Source: an uncultured Thomasclavelia sp.
GTDB lineage: Bacteria > Bacillota_I > Bacilli_A > Erysipelotrichales > Coprobacillaceae
Assembly: GCF_944324745.1 (NCBI RefSeq)
Contig: NZ_CALUXO010000073.1
Location: 57,038 to 121,037 of the forward strand
Length of the DNA: 64,000 bases
Direction: 5' to 3'
Numbering within the stretch: the first letter of the stretch is position 1; every line of letters begins with the position of its first letter. The notes under the pieces were generated by a model. The model was not told the origin of the DNA and ran no database searches. It saw nothing but the letters and a program-made list of their open reading frames with translations. Shown piece by piece: positions 41,186-49,056 of the stretch. The position numbers and the translations under genes were made by a program.

Positions 41186-43135
41186 ATGGCTGGTAATTTC
41201 TATATTGATAATATCAATGATAATGATAAGTTAAATGAGATTACGCTTCTTTTAAATGAAATGGAGGAAGTGTCGCGAATCAAAGTAGGAAAAAATGGGA
41301 TTTCCTTCTATTGTGAAGAACCAGAAAATGTTCAACAGCTGTTAAAGAATGCTGGTGACAATTATATTTTAAAAGAAGAAGTCAACTCACGAAAAAGAGA
41401 ATTTGTACCAACTGAAAAAAAGGTCGAGCATATTTTTATGTTCACAAACTTAGAAAGTGAAGAAGATGCCAATCAAATTAAAGAAGTTATTTCTCGCTAT
41501 TCAGCCTATGAAAACGTTAGCTTAGATTTTACAAATAAATTACTAAAAGTAACAACTAGCGATAAAAAAGTCTTATTGCGTTTGAATCGTCTAGTTGATA
41601 AAGTTAATCCGAAGATTGATGTTGAATTGTGGAAAAAACCATTTAGATCTCAAGATTTATTCCAGGAAAGATATTTAAAAGCAATGATTCGAATTGCCGT
41701 TTTAGTTGTTGCTCTATCATTAGGAATTGTTACTCGTGATGATCCTAATATTATTACTCGAATTGGGTGGCTGGTCACTTTAATTATTGTCAGTGAAAAA
41801 ACATTATTACAAGTATACAAGGATTTAAAAGTGAAACATTTCTTAAGTGAAAATGTTACGATAACTCTGGCTTGTTTCTTTGGATGGGTTTATCAGGCAT
41901 ATATAGAAACCGTATTTGTTGCTATCTTTTTCCAGATTGGAGAACGATTATTATTAAAACTGCTTAGTTATTCAATGGATCGCATCGACGATAAAATTAA
42001 TCCAATTACGATGGGACGTCGTGAAATCGGTGAAAATGAATATGAAATGGTAAATCTAGAAGATGTAGATATTGGTGATATTTTAGTTGTTTTACCAGGA
42101 GAAACAGTCCCATTAGGAGCTAAGATCATTTCTGGTAAAAGTGAATTGGATGTTTTTGCTATCAATGGTAGTGATGTCTTAGAAGAAGTAGGACCTGGTG
42201 ATGAAGTTCAAAGTGGTAGTGTTAATATTAAAGATACTTTAAGAATTCAGGTTTTATACACTTATGAACGTAGTGCGATGAATAAGATCTTAGAAATTGC
42301 GATGATGGCGCCAGTCGATACTTCAAAAACCCATCGATTGGTTGAATTAATCAGTAAAGCTGATTCTGTTTTATTAGTGGTTATTGGAATTCTATGTGCT
42401 GTTTTAGTGCCATTATTTGATTTACAACATAACTTTAGATATATTTATGTTGGGGTTATCTTACTGACAATTTCTGGTAGCTTTGCTTATAAACAAGCTT
42501 CCTCATTTGCTGTATTATCTGGGGTAGCCAAGGCTTTTTCTAGAAATATAATTATTAAAGAAAATAGTGGATTAGATGCTTTAAATTCATGTCGAACAAT
42601 TATTTATGATCGCTATGATGGAGTGGAAGTCACTGAAGAAGAAATGGATCTGTTTGCCAAGTTAGTTAAATTGCATGTAGATTTAATTATTTTTAATGAT
42701 GGACCAGTTGATCTAGAAGATGATCAGTATCGAATTTATAATAACTTGACGGCTAAAGAAAAACTTGAAGTGATGGAAAAAGCTAGTATTGCCGGTCCGG
42801 TTGCTTATATTGGTGATAATTCTAAAGATTTAGCGTTATTACAAAATTCTTATGTTGCAATTAGTCGTGGGGGAATCAAAGATAAAAAGGTAATTGAAAA
42901 TAGTGATATTATGTTGATGAATTCTGATTTAAATACGGTAATTGAAACATTTATGATTTCTAGAAAACAAAAAGCAGTTACCTTGGAAAACATTTTCTTT
43001 GGCTTGACGATTAATTTAATTATGATCATTATGGCAGTGATTCATGTACTTCCATGGTGGTTATCGGCAGTGATGTATTTATTAGTATCAGTTATTGTTT
43101 TATTTAATACTTATCGAATTATCAATATGAAATAA
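41186..43135 (+). CDS. Degenerate P1B-type (heavy-metal) ATPase homologue
   Basis: A 649-residue protein with the topology of a CadA/ZntA-type pump: two HMA-like ferredoxin folds (about 1-60, 80-150) without CxxC, membrane helices, an actuator domain (about 285-365), more helices, a P-domain remnant and a C-terminal helix pair. Catalytic sites are lost: DKTGT is DRYDG (475-479), TGES is NGSD (327-330), the CPC helix reads SGSFAY (about 430-435), GDGIND is GDNSKD (543-548). Only 68 residues separate the two P-domain sites, against about 190 in the active pump of this window (56476-58344), so the nucleotide-binding domain is missing. The frame is intact with AAAGGAG upstream, so it is expressed but cannot be a normal pump. 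Confidence 0.8.
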   Translation: MAGNFYIDNINDNDKLNEITLLLNEMEEVSRIKVGKNGISFYCEEPENVQQLLKNAGDNYILKEEVNSRKREFVPTEKKVEHIFMFTNLESEEDANQIKEVISRYSAYENVSLDFTNKLLKVTTSDKKVLLRLNRLVDKVNPKIDVELWKKPFRSQDLFQERYLKAMIRIAVLVVALSLGIVTRDDPNIITRIGWLVTLIIVSEKTLLQVYKDLKVKHFLSENVTITLACFFGWVYQAYIETVFVAIFFQIGERLLLKLLSYSMDRIDDKINPITMGRREIGENEYEMVNLEDVDIGDILVVLPGETVPLGAKIISGKSELDVFAINGSDVLEEVGPGDEVQSGSVNIKDTLRIQVLYTYERSAMNKILEIAMMAPVDTSKTHRLVELISKADSVLLVVIGILCAVLVPLFDLQHNFRYIYVGVILLTISGSFAYKQASSFAVLSGVAKAFSRNIIIKENSGLDALNSCRTIIYDRYDGVEVTEEEMDLFAKLVKLHVDLIIFNDGPVDLEDDQYRIYNNLTAKEKLEVMEKASIAGPVAYIGDNSKDLALLQNSYVAISRGGIKDKKVIENSDIMLMNSDLNTVIETFMISRKQKAVTLENIFFGLTINLIMIIMAVIHVLPWWLSAVMYLLVSVIVLFNTYRIINMK

Positions 43136-43151
43136 AAGGGGGAAGCAGTTT

Positions 43152-43454
43152 GTGAACATGATCGAAATGAGTACCATGGATTATATTCCTGGATTTAAAA
43201 TTACAAAAAATTTAGGGATTGTTTTTGGTAGTAAAATTTTAAATCAGACACTTGAAAGTGATGATAATATTGATATTGAACAACTATTGGATGCTAAACG
43301 TCAAGATGCCATGGCTTTGACGGTTGAACAGGCAATGCGTCGTCATGCTTCTGCAATTATAAATGTTCGCTTTACAACTACAAACTTAGGTCATAACATG
43401 ATTGAATGTCAAGTTTCTGGTATGGCAGTAAAGGTTGAACCAATCGATGAATAA
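43152..43454 (+). CDS. YbjQ/UPF0145 family protein
   Basis: A 100-residue protein of the YbjQ (heavy-metal-binding domain) family: MDYIPGFKITKNLGIVFGS, the helical LDAKRQDAMALTVEQAM and the beta end NMIECQVSGMAVKV. YbjQ forms pentamers of unclear role. It begins at GTG 43152, 8 nt after GGGGGA; ATG 43158 is too far. It follows the degenerate ATPase by 16 bases, and the next gene overlaps its stop, so the three are one operon. Confidence 0.82.
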   Translation: MNMIEMSTMDYIPGFKITKNLGIVFGSKILNQTLESDDNIDIEQLLDAKRQDAMALTVEQAMRRHASAIINVRFTTTNLGHNMIECQVSGMAVKVEPIDE

Positions 43455-44283
43455 ATTTCATGTTAATGAAGAAATAAGTTTGATTGATTTTTTGTTGCAA
43501 ACTTATAATAAAAAGAAAGCTAAAAATCTGTTGAAATATCAACAAGTTCAAGTTAATCAACAAACTATTAGTCAGTTTAATTACTTATTAAAACCTGGCG
43601 ATGAGGTAATTGTTGCTAAAAGTGCCACTAATTTACCTTTTGAAATTATCTATGAGGATAAGCAATTGATCGTCATTAATAAACCAGCTGGTTTATTATC
43701 AATGGCGACCAGTACTGAAAAAGAAAAAACAGCTTATCATTACATAAGTGAATATCTTAAAAAAAGTGATAAACGGGCTCGTGTTTTCATTGTTCATCGC
43801 TTAGATCGGGATACTTCTGGAGTGTTGATGTTTGCCAAAAACGAAAAAATTAAAAACAAATTACAGGATAAGTGGAATAAAATTGTGTATAAACGTGGTT
43901 ATTTAGCTATCGTTGAAGGTAAATTGAAATCCAGACAAGGAACGATCAAAAATTATCTGCAAGAAAGTAAAACTCAGCAAGTATATATTGCTAAAACAGG
44001 AAAATTAGCAATTACTAATTATCAAGTTATTCAAGAAAATAAAGGCTATAGTTTAGTGGAAGTATTTTTGGATACCGGAAGGAAAAATCAGATCCGTGTT
44101 CATATGCAATCATTAGGTCATAGTATTATTGGTGATAAAAAATATGGTGCTAAATCTAATCCGCTTAAACGATTAGGCTTGCATGCTCATGTTTTTGGTT
44201 TTACCCATCCAGAAACTAAAAAGAAGATGGAATTTGTTGCTAAGATGCCTGAAGAATTTACTCGAATATTTAACTCTGTTTAA
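43447..44283 (+). CDS. RluA family pseudouridine synthase (second)
   Basis: A 278-residue S4 plus RluA protein. The S4 part (about 10-65) is followed by the catalytic Asp in HRLDRDTSGVLMFAKN and the motif GRKNQIRVHMQSLGH. It modifies uridine in structured RNA. ATG 43447 lies 8 bases inside the YbjQ gene. It is distinct in sequence from the nadK-linked synthase at 32506. Confidence 0.9.
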   Translation: MNKFHVNEEISLIDFLLQTYNKKKAKNLLKYQQVQVNQQTISQFNYLLKPGDEVIVAKSATNLPFEIIYEDKQLIVINKPAGLLSMATSTEKEKTAYHYISEYLKKSDKRARVFIVHRLDRDTSGVLMFAKNEKIKNKLQDKWNKIVYKRGYLAIVEGKLKSRQGTIKNYLQESKTQQVYIAKTGKLAITNYQVIQENKGYSLVEVFLDTGRKNQIRVHMQSLGHSIIGDKKYGAKSNPLKRLGLHAHVFGFTHPETKKKMEFVAKMPEEFTRIFNSV

Positions 44284-44299
44284 AAGACAGAGTTTTTTT
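44272..44299 (+). terminator. Terminator of the ATPase-ybjQ-RluA operon
   Basis: AACTCTGT pairs with ACAGAGTT (7-nt loop) and is followed by seven T; it overlaps the end of the RluA gene. Confidence 0.8.
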
Positions 44300-44341
44300 C
44301 ATATTAGATAAAAAATATTAATATAATAGATTGGTGATTTA

Positions 44342-44434
44342 ATGTTTGCATTAATAGTTTTAATTCTTTTCTATTTATTTGAATATCTAATAAAAAAAGC
44401 GGATATATCAAAAAATCGGTCATCTTATAAATGA
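44342..44434 (+). CDS. Possible 30-residue membrane microprotein
   Basis: An ATG at 44342 opens a 30-codon frame: a hydrophobic helix (FALIVLILFYLFEYL) followed by a basic tail (IKKADISKNRSSYK). A TTGGTGAT ribosome-site-like sequence lies 4-6 nt upstream and a TATAAT at 44322-44327. The stop is inside the following terminator stem. It is short, so could be chance. Confidence 0.35.
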   Translation: MFALIVLILFYLFEYLIKKADISKNRSSYK

Positions 44435-44443
44435 CCGATTTTT
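44411..44443. terminator. Terminator of the PfkB gene, also for the plus strand
   Basis: AAAAATCGGTCAT and ATGACCGATTTTT form a 13-bp stem with a 7-nt loop. Confidence 0.85.
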
Positions 44444-45356
44444 AGATTTCACTAACCGTTAGTTGTTGTTCAATTTCATGGATAAGTTTTTCACTGGCTA
44501 AATCTTGACTAAAAGCAGTTGCGCCACCGCAGGCACTTCCTAATTTTAGGGCATAAGCATAATCATGATTGGTTAAATAACCGGCAATAAAACCAGCAAC
44601 CATACTGTCGCCACTGCCAACACTATTAATGAGTTGACCTTTAGCACTTGGACAATAGTAATTACGGTTATTTGCGGCTACTAAAATTGCTCCATCACTA
44701 CCTAGAGAAACTAAGACGTTTTTAGCTCCTTGTTTTTGTAATAATTTGGCATAGGTAATGATTTCGTCAAAACTTTTAATTGTTGTTTGAAATAATTCTT
44801 CCAATTCATCACGGTTTGGCTTAATTAAAAATGGATGATATGGTAAAACATTTTTAAGCAGTTCATTAGTGGCATCAACGATTATTGCTACATCTTGATG
44901 ACATAATTTAATGATCTTTTCATAAATATCACTTGGTAAACTGCTAGGAATACTACCGGCTAAAACTAAGATATCTCCTTTTTTTAACTGGCTGAGTTTA
45001 TCAAATAATTCATCTAATTTAGCCTGAGGAATAGCTGATCCACTACCATTGATTTCTGTTTCCTGATTACTTTTCATCTTAATATTAATTCGTGAGATTC
45101 CAGTGTCCAACTGGCATAGATCTAAATTAAAACCGCGCTTTAATAACTGTTTTTTTATCTCTTCGCCAGTAAAACCGGCAATAAAACCTAAAGCAGTAGT
45201 TGGAAAATGTAATCGATGTAAAATTGTCGAAACATTAAAGCCTTTACCTCCAGGATAAATTTCTTCGCTTTTAGAGCGATTGGTACTGCCTGCTGCAAAA
45301 TTATCTACATGCATAATATAATCTAATGATGGGTTAAATGTAACGGTATAAATCAT
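44442..45356 (-). CDS. fruK: 1-phosphofructokinase-type PfkB kinase
   Basis: A 304-residue PfkB/ribokinase-family sugar kinase of the FruK/LacC branch. The start TVTFNPSLDYIMHV, the GGKGFNVS substrate loop and the C-terminal NSVGSGDSMVAGF with catalytic Asp are present. It phosphorylates fructose 1-phosphate or a tagatose phosphate to the bisphosphate. The PTS IIABC at 6507 would supply fructose 1-phosphate, although the genes are 36 kb apart. AGGAGG precedes ATG 45356. FruK versus LacC is not decided by sequence alone. Confidence 0.85.
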   Translation of the reverse strand: MIYTVTFNPSLDYIMHVDNFAAGSTNRSKSEEIYPGGKGFNVSTILHRLHFPTTALGFIAGFTGEEIKKQLLKRGFNLDLCQLDTGISRINIKMKSNQETEINGSGSAIPQAKLDELFDKLSQLKKGDILVLAGSIPSSLPSDIYEKIIKLCHQDVAIIVDATNELLKNVLPYHPFLIKPNRDELEELFQTTIKSFDEIITYAKLLQKQGAKNVLVSLGSDGAILVAANNRNYYCPSAKGQLINSVGSGDSMVAGFIAGYLTNHDYAYALKLGSACGGATAFSQDLASEKLIHEIEQQLTVSEI

Positions 45357-45555
45357 CTTTAGGCCTCCTTTTATAGTTTTAGTGTAATTTCTTTTGTCTT
45401 AAAAATCAATTGTTTTAATTAAATGATAATTATTAGTTAATTAAAAATATGTGATTAAAATATGATGATATAAGTATATAATCTCAAAAATATCACGTAT
45501 TTTATTTTAAAGTAGATTTAATCAGTGTATAATTATCCTCAAGGAGGATTTGATA

Positions 45556-46443
45556 ATGCGCGATAAATTAATACTGCTATTGATAATATTATCAGTTCTT
45601 CTAACTGGATGTAGTAAAGAAAAATACCCAAGTGATTATCCCGCATCACCAGGTTATACAGTATCTGATATTTTATATCCAGAAACTGGTACTGAGCAAC
45701 TAAATAGTACTGTAGCGATGATCGATTATTCTAATGCCAGTTTAGGATATGTAATTGGCTTTTTAAAGGCTGGGGTTAATAAAAAAATTAAAATTCAAAT
45801 TAGTAAAGATGATGTCAAATATAATTATGATTTAACTAGTGTAACTGGTACCAGTTATCCTTTGCAATTAGGAAGCGGTACTTATACTCTTAAAATTTTA
45901 GAAAATATTGAAGGAAGTCAATACGCAATTGTCCAAAGTTTAAATCTTGAGGTAGCCATTGATAATGAATTATCACCATTTTTATATCCAAATATTTTAG
46001 TAAATTATTATCCTGGTGATCAAATAACAACACTGGCAATTGATACGGTTAAAGATCAAGATGATGATCTGGCTCGAATTACCACTATTTATCAGTTTGT
46101 AGCCGATTATTTATCTTATGATGATAATAAAGCTCAACTTGCCAGGCAGCAATACATTATTCCGGATTTAGAATCATTGCTTAAAGAGAAGAAAGGAATT
46201 TGTTTTGATTTTGCAGCAATGATGGTGGCGATGCTTAGAATCAATCATTTACCGGCTCGTTTGATTTGTGGTGGTGTAGATGATGATGAATATCATGCCT
46301 GGGTTGAAGTTTATTTAGAAGGACATGGCTGGGTGAATCCAGATATTTTTATTGATCAAAATACCTGGACGATCATGGATCCTACTTTTGCCAGTACTAA
46401 ATATGATTATGATGGACAATATGTTCAAACACTATACTATTAA
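45556..46443 (+). CDS. Lipoprotein with transglutaminase-like domain
   Basis: A 295-residue secreted lipoprotein. The signal peptide ends in the lipobox LLTGCSKE (Cys at about residue 20). A beta-rich middle is followed by a transglutaminase-like (papain-fold) domain with Cys in KKGICFDFAAMMVAML, His in YHAWVEVYL and Asp in WVNPD, all present in order. Such domains act as proteases, transglutaminases or peptide binders at the cell surface. ATG 45556 fits AAGGAGG; the TTG at 45550 is too close. It opens the pilus-like operon and is followed after 12 bases by the GspF-like gene. Confidence 0.82.
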   Translation: MRDKLILLLIILSVLLTGCSKEKYPSDYPASPGYTVSDILYPETGTEQLNSTVAMIDYSNASLGYVIGFLKAGVNKKIKIQISKDDVKYNYDLTSVTGTSYPLQLGSGTYTLKILENIEGSQYAIVQSLNLEVAIDNELSPFLYPNILVNYYPGDQITTLAIDTVKDQDDDLARITTIYQFVADYLSYDDNKAQLARQQYIIPDLESLLKEKKGICFDFAAMMVAMLRINHLPARLICGGVDDDEYHAWVEVYLEGHGWVNPDIFIDQNTWTIMDPTFASTKYDYDGQYVQTLYY

Positions 46444-46455
46444 GGAGGGGTGCAG

Positions 46456-47484
46456 GTGAAATTAACGGTCAGTGAAAAATATCTTTTTTGCACGCAAATA
46501 GCGATGATCTTAAAATCAGGTTTTAGCTTACAGCAGGGGATCGAGATGATTTATCAAGAATGTGATAATCAAAATTTAAAATCAGTTTTACATAAGTTAC
46601 AAGCAGCATTAGAGGAACAATTATCTTTTTACCAGGCTCTTGATCAATGTGAGGCTTTTGATGATTATATGAGTAATCTGGTGGCTATTGGTGAAACAAG
46701 TGGTAATCTTGATGCAGTCATGGAATCATTGAGTCAGTATTATTTTCGAATTGATGATATCAGCAGCAAGTTGAAACAGGCGTTAACTTTTCCCTTGATC
46801 TTGATTGTTATGATGTTTGTAGTTGTTTCAATTATTGTTTTTAAAGTTTTACCGATCTTTAGAAATGTCCTGTTGAATTTGGGAACTGATTTATCTTCTT
46901 TTGCCACAACGTTTATGCAATTTGGTCAGGTTTTTTCGTTTATTTGTTTAATAATACTTGGTTTTATCGTAATCGGGCTATTAGGAATCTATCTATATCA
47001 AAAAACTAAACAGGAAGATGTTTTAACGACATTGGTACAAAAAGCTTTTTTTACTAAAAAATTGTCTCAGGCTTTAAACAAAGCGCAAATAACTTATGGA
47101 TTATCGTTGTTTATTTCTAGTGGCTATGATTTAAATCAGGCGATGGAATATATTCCTAAATTAGTTGTGGATACAAGCTTACGAGATAGTTTGACTAAAT
47201 GTTTTCAAGATCTAAATGCTGGTGATAGTTTTGTTGAGGTTATCAAACGGTACCAGATCTATCAGGGAATGCCTTTAAATATGATTCAGATTGGTTTTAA
47301 AACTGGTCAGCTTGATGAAACAATGGTCAAACTATCCGATTATTTTCAAAATCAGGTTAGTGAAGCAATCGATCATTTTTTAAATATTATTGAACCATCA
47401 ATTGTAGCCCTGTTGTCTTTGATTGTTGGAATTGTACTTATTTCAGTAATGTTACCATTGATTAGCATCATGGCTTCTATTTAG
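46456..47484 (+). CDS. Type II secretion/type IV pilus platform protein (GspF/PilC/ComGB-like)
   Basis: A 342-residue polytopic protein with the duplicated T2SF domain: each half has a helical cytoplasmic part (first FCTQIAMILKSGFSLQQGIE, second YGLSLFISSGYDLNQAME) and membrane helices at about 110-135, 155-185 and the C terminus (VALLSLIVGIVLISVM). It is the inner-membrane platform that couples the ATPase to pilin assembly. The start GTG 46456 fits AAGGAGGGG. Its neighbours are a surface lipoprotein and small pilin-like proteins. Confidence 0.87.
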   Translation: MKLTVSEKYLFCTQIAMILKSGFSLQQGIEMIYQECDNQNLKSVLHKLQAALEEQLSFYQALDQCEAFDDYMSNLVAIGETSGNLDAVMESLSQYYFRIDDISSKLKQALTFPLILIVMMFVVVSIIVFKVLPIFRNVLLNLGTDLSSFATTFMQFGQVFSFICLIILGFIVIGLLGIYLYQKTKQEDVLTTLVQKAFFTKKLSQALNKAQITYGLSLFISSGYDLNQAMEYIPKLVVDTSLRDSLTKCFQDLNAGDSFVEVIKRYQIYQGMPLNMIQIGFKTGQLDETMVKLSDYFQNQVSEAIDHFLNIIEPSIVALLSLIVGIVLISVMLPLISIMASI

Positions 47485-47496
47485 AGGTAAGCGATA

Positions 47497-47787
47497 ATGA
47501 AGAAGATTTTAAAAGTATTTTTAATAGTAGTGATGTTGATAATTACGCTCTATGGCTTTAATAATACTGCTGATTTTTCTAATGAAGAAGATTTGTCGCG
47601 AATTGAAGAAACAATAAGACGATTATCTTTAAAATGCTATAGCATTGAAGGACGTTATCCTCAAGATATCCAGTATTTAAAAGATAATTATGGTTTGTTG
47701 CTTAATGATGATGACTATCAGGTTATTTACTATTATCAGGCTGATAATCTTGAACCATATGTAAAAGTCTGGAAAAAAGGAGCCTAG
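47497..47787 (+). CDS. Small single-helix protein of the pilus-like operon
   Basis: A 96-residue protein with an N-terminal membrane helix (about 5-22) and an outer domain with an alpha helix and LKCYSIEGRYPQDIQYLKDNYG, a segment resembling pseudopilin bodies (CY-EG-YP). No G|FxxxE prepilin cleavage site is visible. It lies between the platform protein and the other small proteins; its 3' end is part of a 54-bp tandem duplication. Its role as a minor pilin is inferred from shape and place. Confidence 0.7.
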   Translation: MKKILKVFLIVVMLIITLYGFNNTADFSNEEDLSRIEETIRRLSLKCYSIEGRYPQDIQYLKDNYGLLLNDDDYQVIYYYQADNLEPYVKVWKKGA

Positions 47788-47866
47788 TTATGAATAGACA
47801 TCAAAGCGCATAATGTAAAAGTCTGGAAAAAATGAGCCTAGTTATGAATAGACATCAAAGCGCATA
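47759..47866 (+). repeat. 54-bp tandem duplication across a gene boundary
   Basis: 47759-47812 and 47813-47866 are identical except for one base: G47779 is T at 47833. The unit holds the end of the 96-residue gene, a ribosome site and the first codons of the next gene. Copy 1 has AAAGGAG and reads MNRHQSA followed by a stop; copy 2 has AAATGAG, so the functional copy of the start lost its ribosome site and gained an upstream ATG (47832). Confidence 0.9.
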
Positions 47867-48293
47867 TATGATTTTTTCTTTATCATTGTTTTTATTATTT
47901 GTCATTGGATCATTTTTTATTATCACTTATGAAATCAGAGGTTATCAGATACTAGATACGACCTGTCAAACTGAAGATGATTTAAGTGTTTGTCTTGCTT
48001 ATATTAATACGCGATTGAAAGCAAATGACAGTCAAGGGGCAATTAAAGTACAACAGCTCGATCAGGTAACTTGTTTGCAGATAACTACCAGTCAAACTAC
48101 AACCTATATTTATTTTCAGGATGGTTATTTAAAAGAGTTATATACTAGTAATGATTATCCGTCAAATCTAAGCCAGGGGGAACCTTTGTTTGCCATCACT
48201 GACTTTAAAATTAAACAGGAAGGTTCATCGCTTTATATTACTGTAAGTAAGGCCAATCAAACTAAAACTAGTATTATTTATTTACACAGTTAG
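47844..48293 (+). CDS. Pilin-like small membrane protein
   Basis: A 149-residue protein (start ATG 47844, MNRHQSAYMIFSL) with one N-terminal helix and an extracellular beta-rich domain (TCQTEDDLSVCLAYI, FQDGYLKELYTSND). It resembles small DUF4860-type proteins of clostridial T2S-like operons in layout. ATG 47832 adds four residues and was created by the base change in the duplicated segment. The ribosome site is weakened (AAATGAG), so translation may depend on reinitiation after the 7-codon frame of the first copy. No prepilin site is clear. Confidence 0.65.
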   Translation: MNRHQSAYMIFSLSLFLLFVIGSFFIITYEIRGYQILDTTCQTEDDLSVCLAYINTRLKANDSQGAIKVQQLDQVTCLQITTSQTTTYIYFQDGYLKELYTSNDYPSNLSQGEPLFAITDFKIKQEGSSLYITVSKANQTKTSIIYLHS

Positions 48294-48302
48294 GAGGTAA
48301 AG

Positions 48303-48662
48303 ATGAAGTCAAAAGTAAGTTCGTTTTCATTTTTGATGGAATTAATTATTGTGATTCTCTTTTTTGCTGCTTCAGCAACTATCTGTGCCTCTTTTATTGT
48401 GGAAGCTAAAAATAAGCAGATGGAAGCGACAGAAATCCAAGATAGTCTTTTAGCAGCTAGCAATCTGATTGAATCGTTGCAGGCAAAAAATCAAGATCTT
48501 AGCTATCTCTTAAATAATTATCAACAAGTTGACACCCTTACCTATCAAAATGATAATTTAGTAATTGAATTTAGTGATTTAAATTATACTGGTGGTAAAG
48601 TAATTATAGTAATTAACAATGAAGTTATCAGTGAGTTGCCATTTATATTAGGAGGAAATTAA
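48303..48662 (+). CDS. Divergent type IV pilin-like protein
   Basis: A 119-residue protein beginning with a short basic leader and SFSFLMELIIVILFFAAS, close to the class III signal/pilin helix G|FTLIELIVVI: Phe at +1 and Glu at +5 after a small residue (Ser). The body is helical then beta. It would be cut by a prepilin peptidase not in this window. AGGAGG lies 5 nt before ATG 48303. Confidence 0.65.
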   Translation: MKSKVSSFSFLMELIIVILFFAASATICASFIVEAKNKQMEATEIQDSLLAASNLIESLQAKNQDLSYLLNNYQQVDTLTYQNDNLVIEFSDLNYTGGKVIIVINNEVISELPFILGGN

Positions 48663-48663
48663 A

Positions 48664-49056
48664 TTGAATCGAAAAGGTAGTCGGGTACGTTTAAGTGTCG
48701 GGGCAATTTCAATATTTATGATTTTTGTGATTCTAGTAATGACGATACTGGCAATTTTATCATTTTTACGTGTTAATTCCTATTATCAATCTACTTTAAG
48801 ACAAGTTGAGTTTACCAGCAGCTATTATCAAAGTGAAAGTCGTTTATTGCAACAATTTTATCAATTAGATAGTAATAATATAGAAGAGCAGTTAAGTCAG
48901 CTGTCGATTGATTATCATCAAGACAATAATAATTATATAATTGAAGATAATATTAATGATAATCAAATATTACAGTTAACTTTTACGATCAATGGTGATC
49001 AATTAGAGATTATAAGTTTTAAGACAGTTAATTTGGAGGGTGAAGATGGAAGTTAA
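48664..49056 (+). CDS. Small single-helix protein of the pilus-like operon
   Basis: A 130-residue protein with a basic start (NRKGSRVRLSVGAISIF), one membrane helix (about 12-35) and an extracellular helical/beta part with many Gln/Asn. It starts at TTG 48664, 7 nt after AGGAGG. It looks like the small helix-then-domain proteins of pilus clusters; no cleavage site is clear. The ATPase gene overlaps its last 11 bases. Confidence 0.65.
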   Translation: MNRKGSRVRLSVGAISIFMIFVILVMTILAILSFLRVNSYYQSTLRQVEFTSSYYQSESRLLQQFYQLDSNNIEEQLSQLSIDYHQDNNNYIIEDNINDNQILQLTFTINGDQLEIISFKTVNLEGEDGS

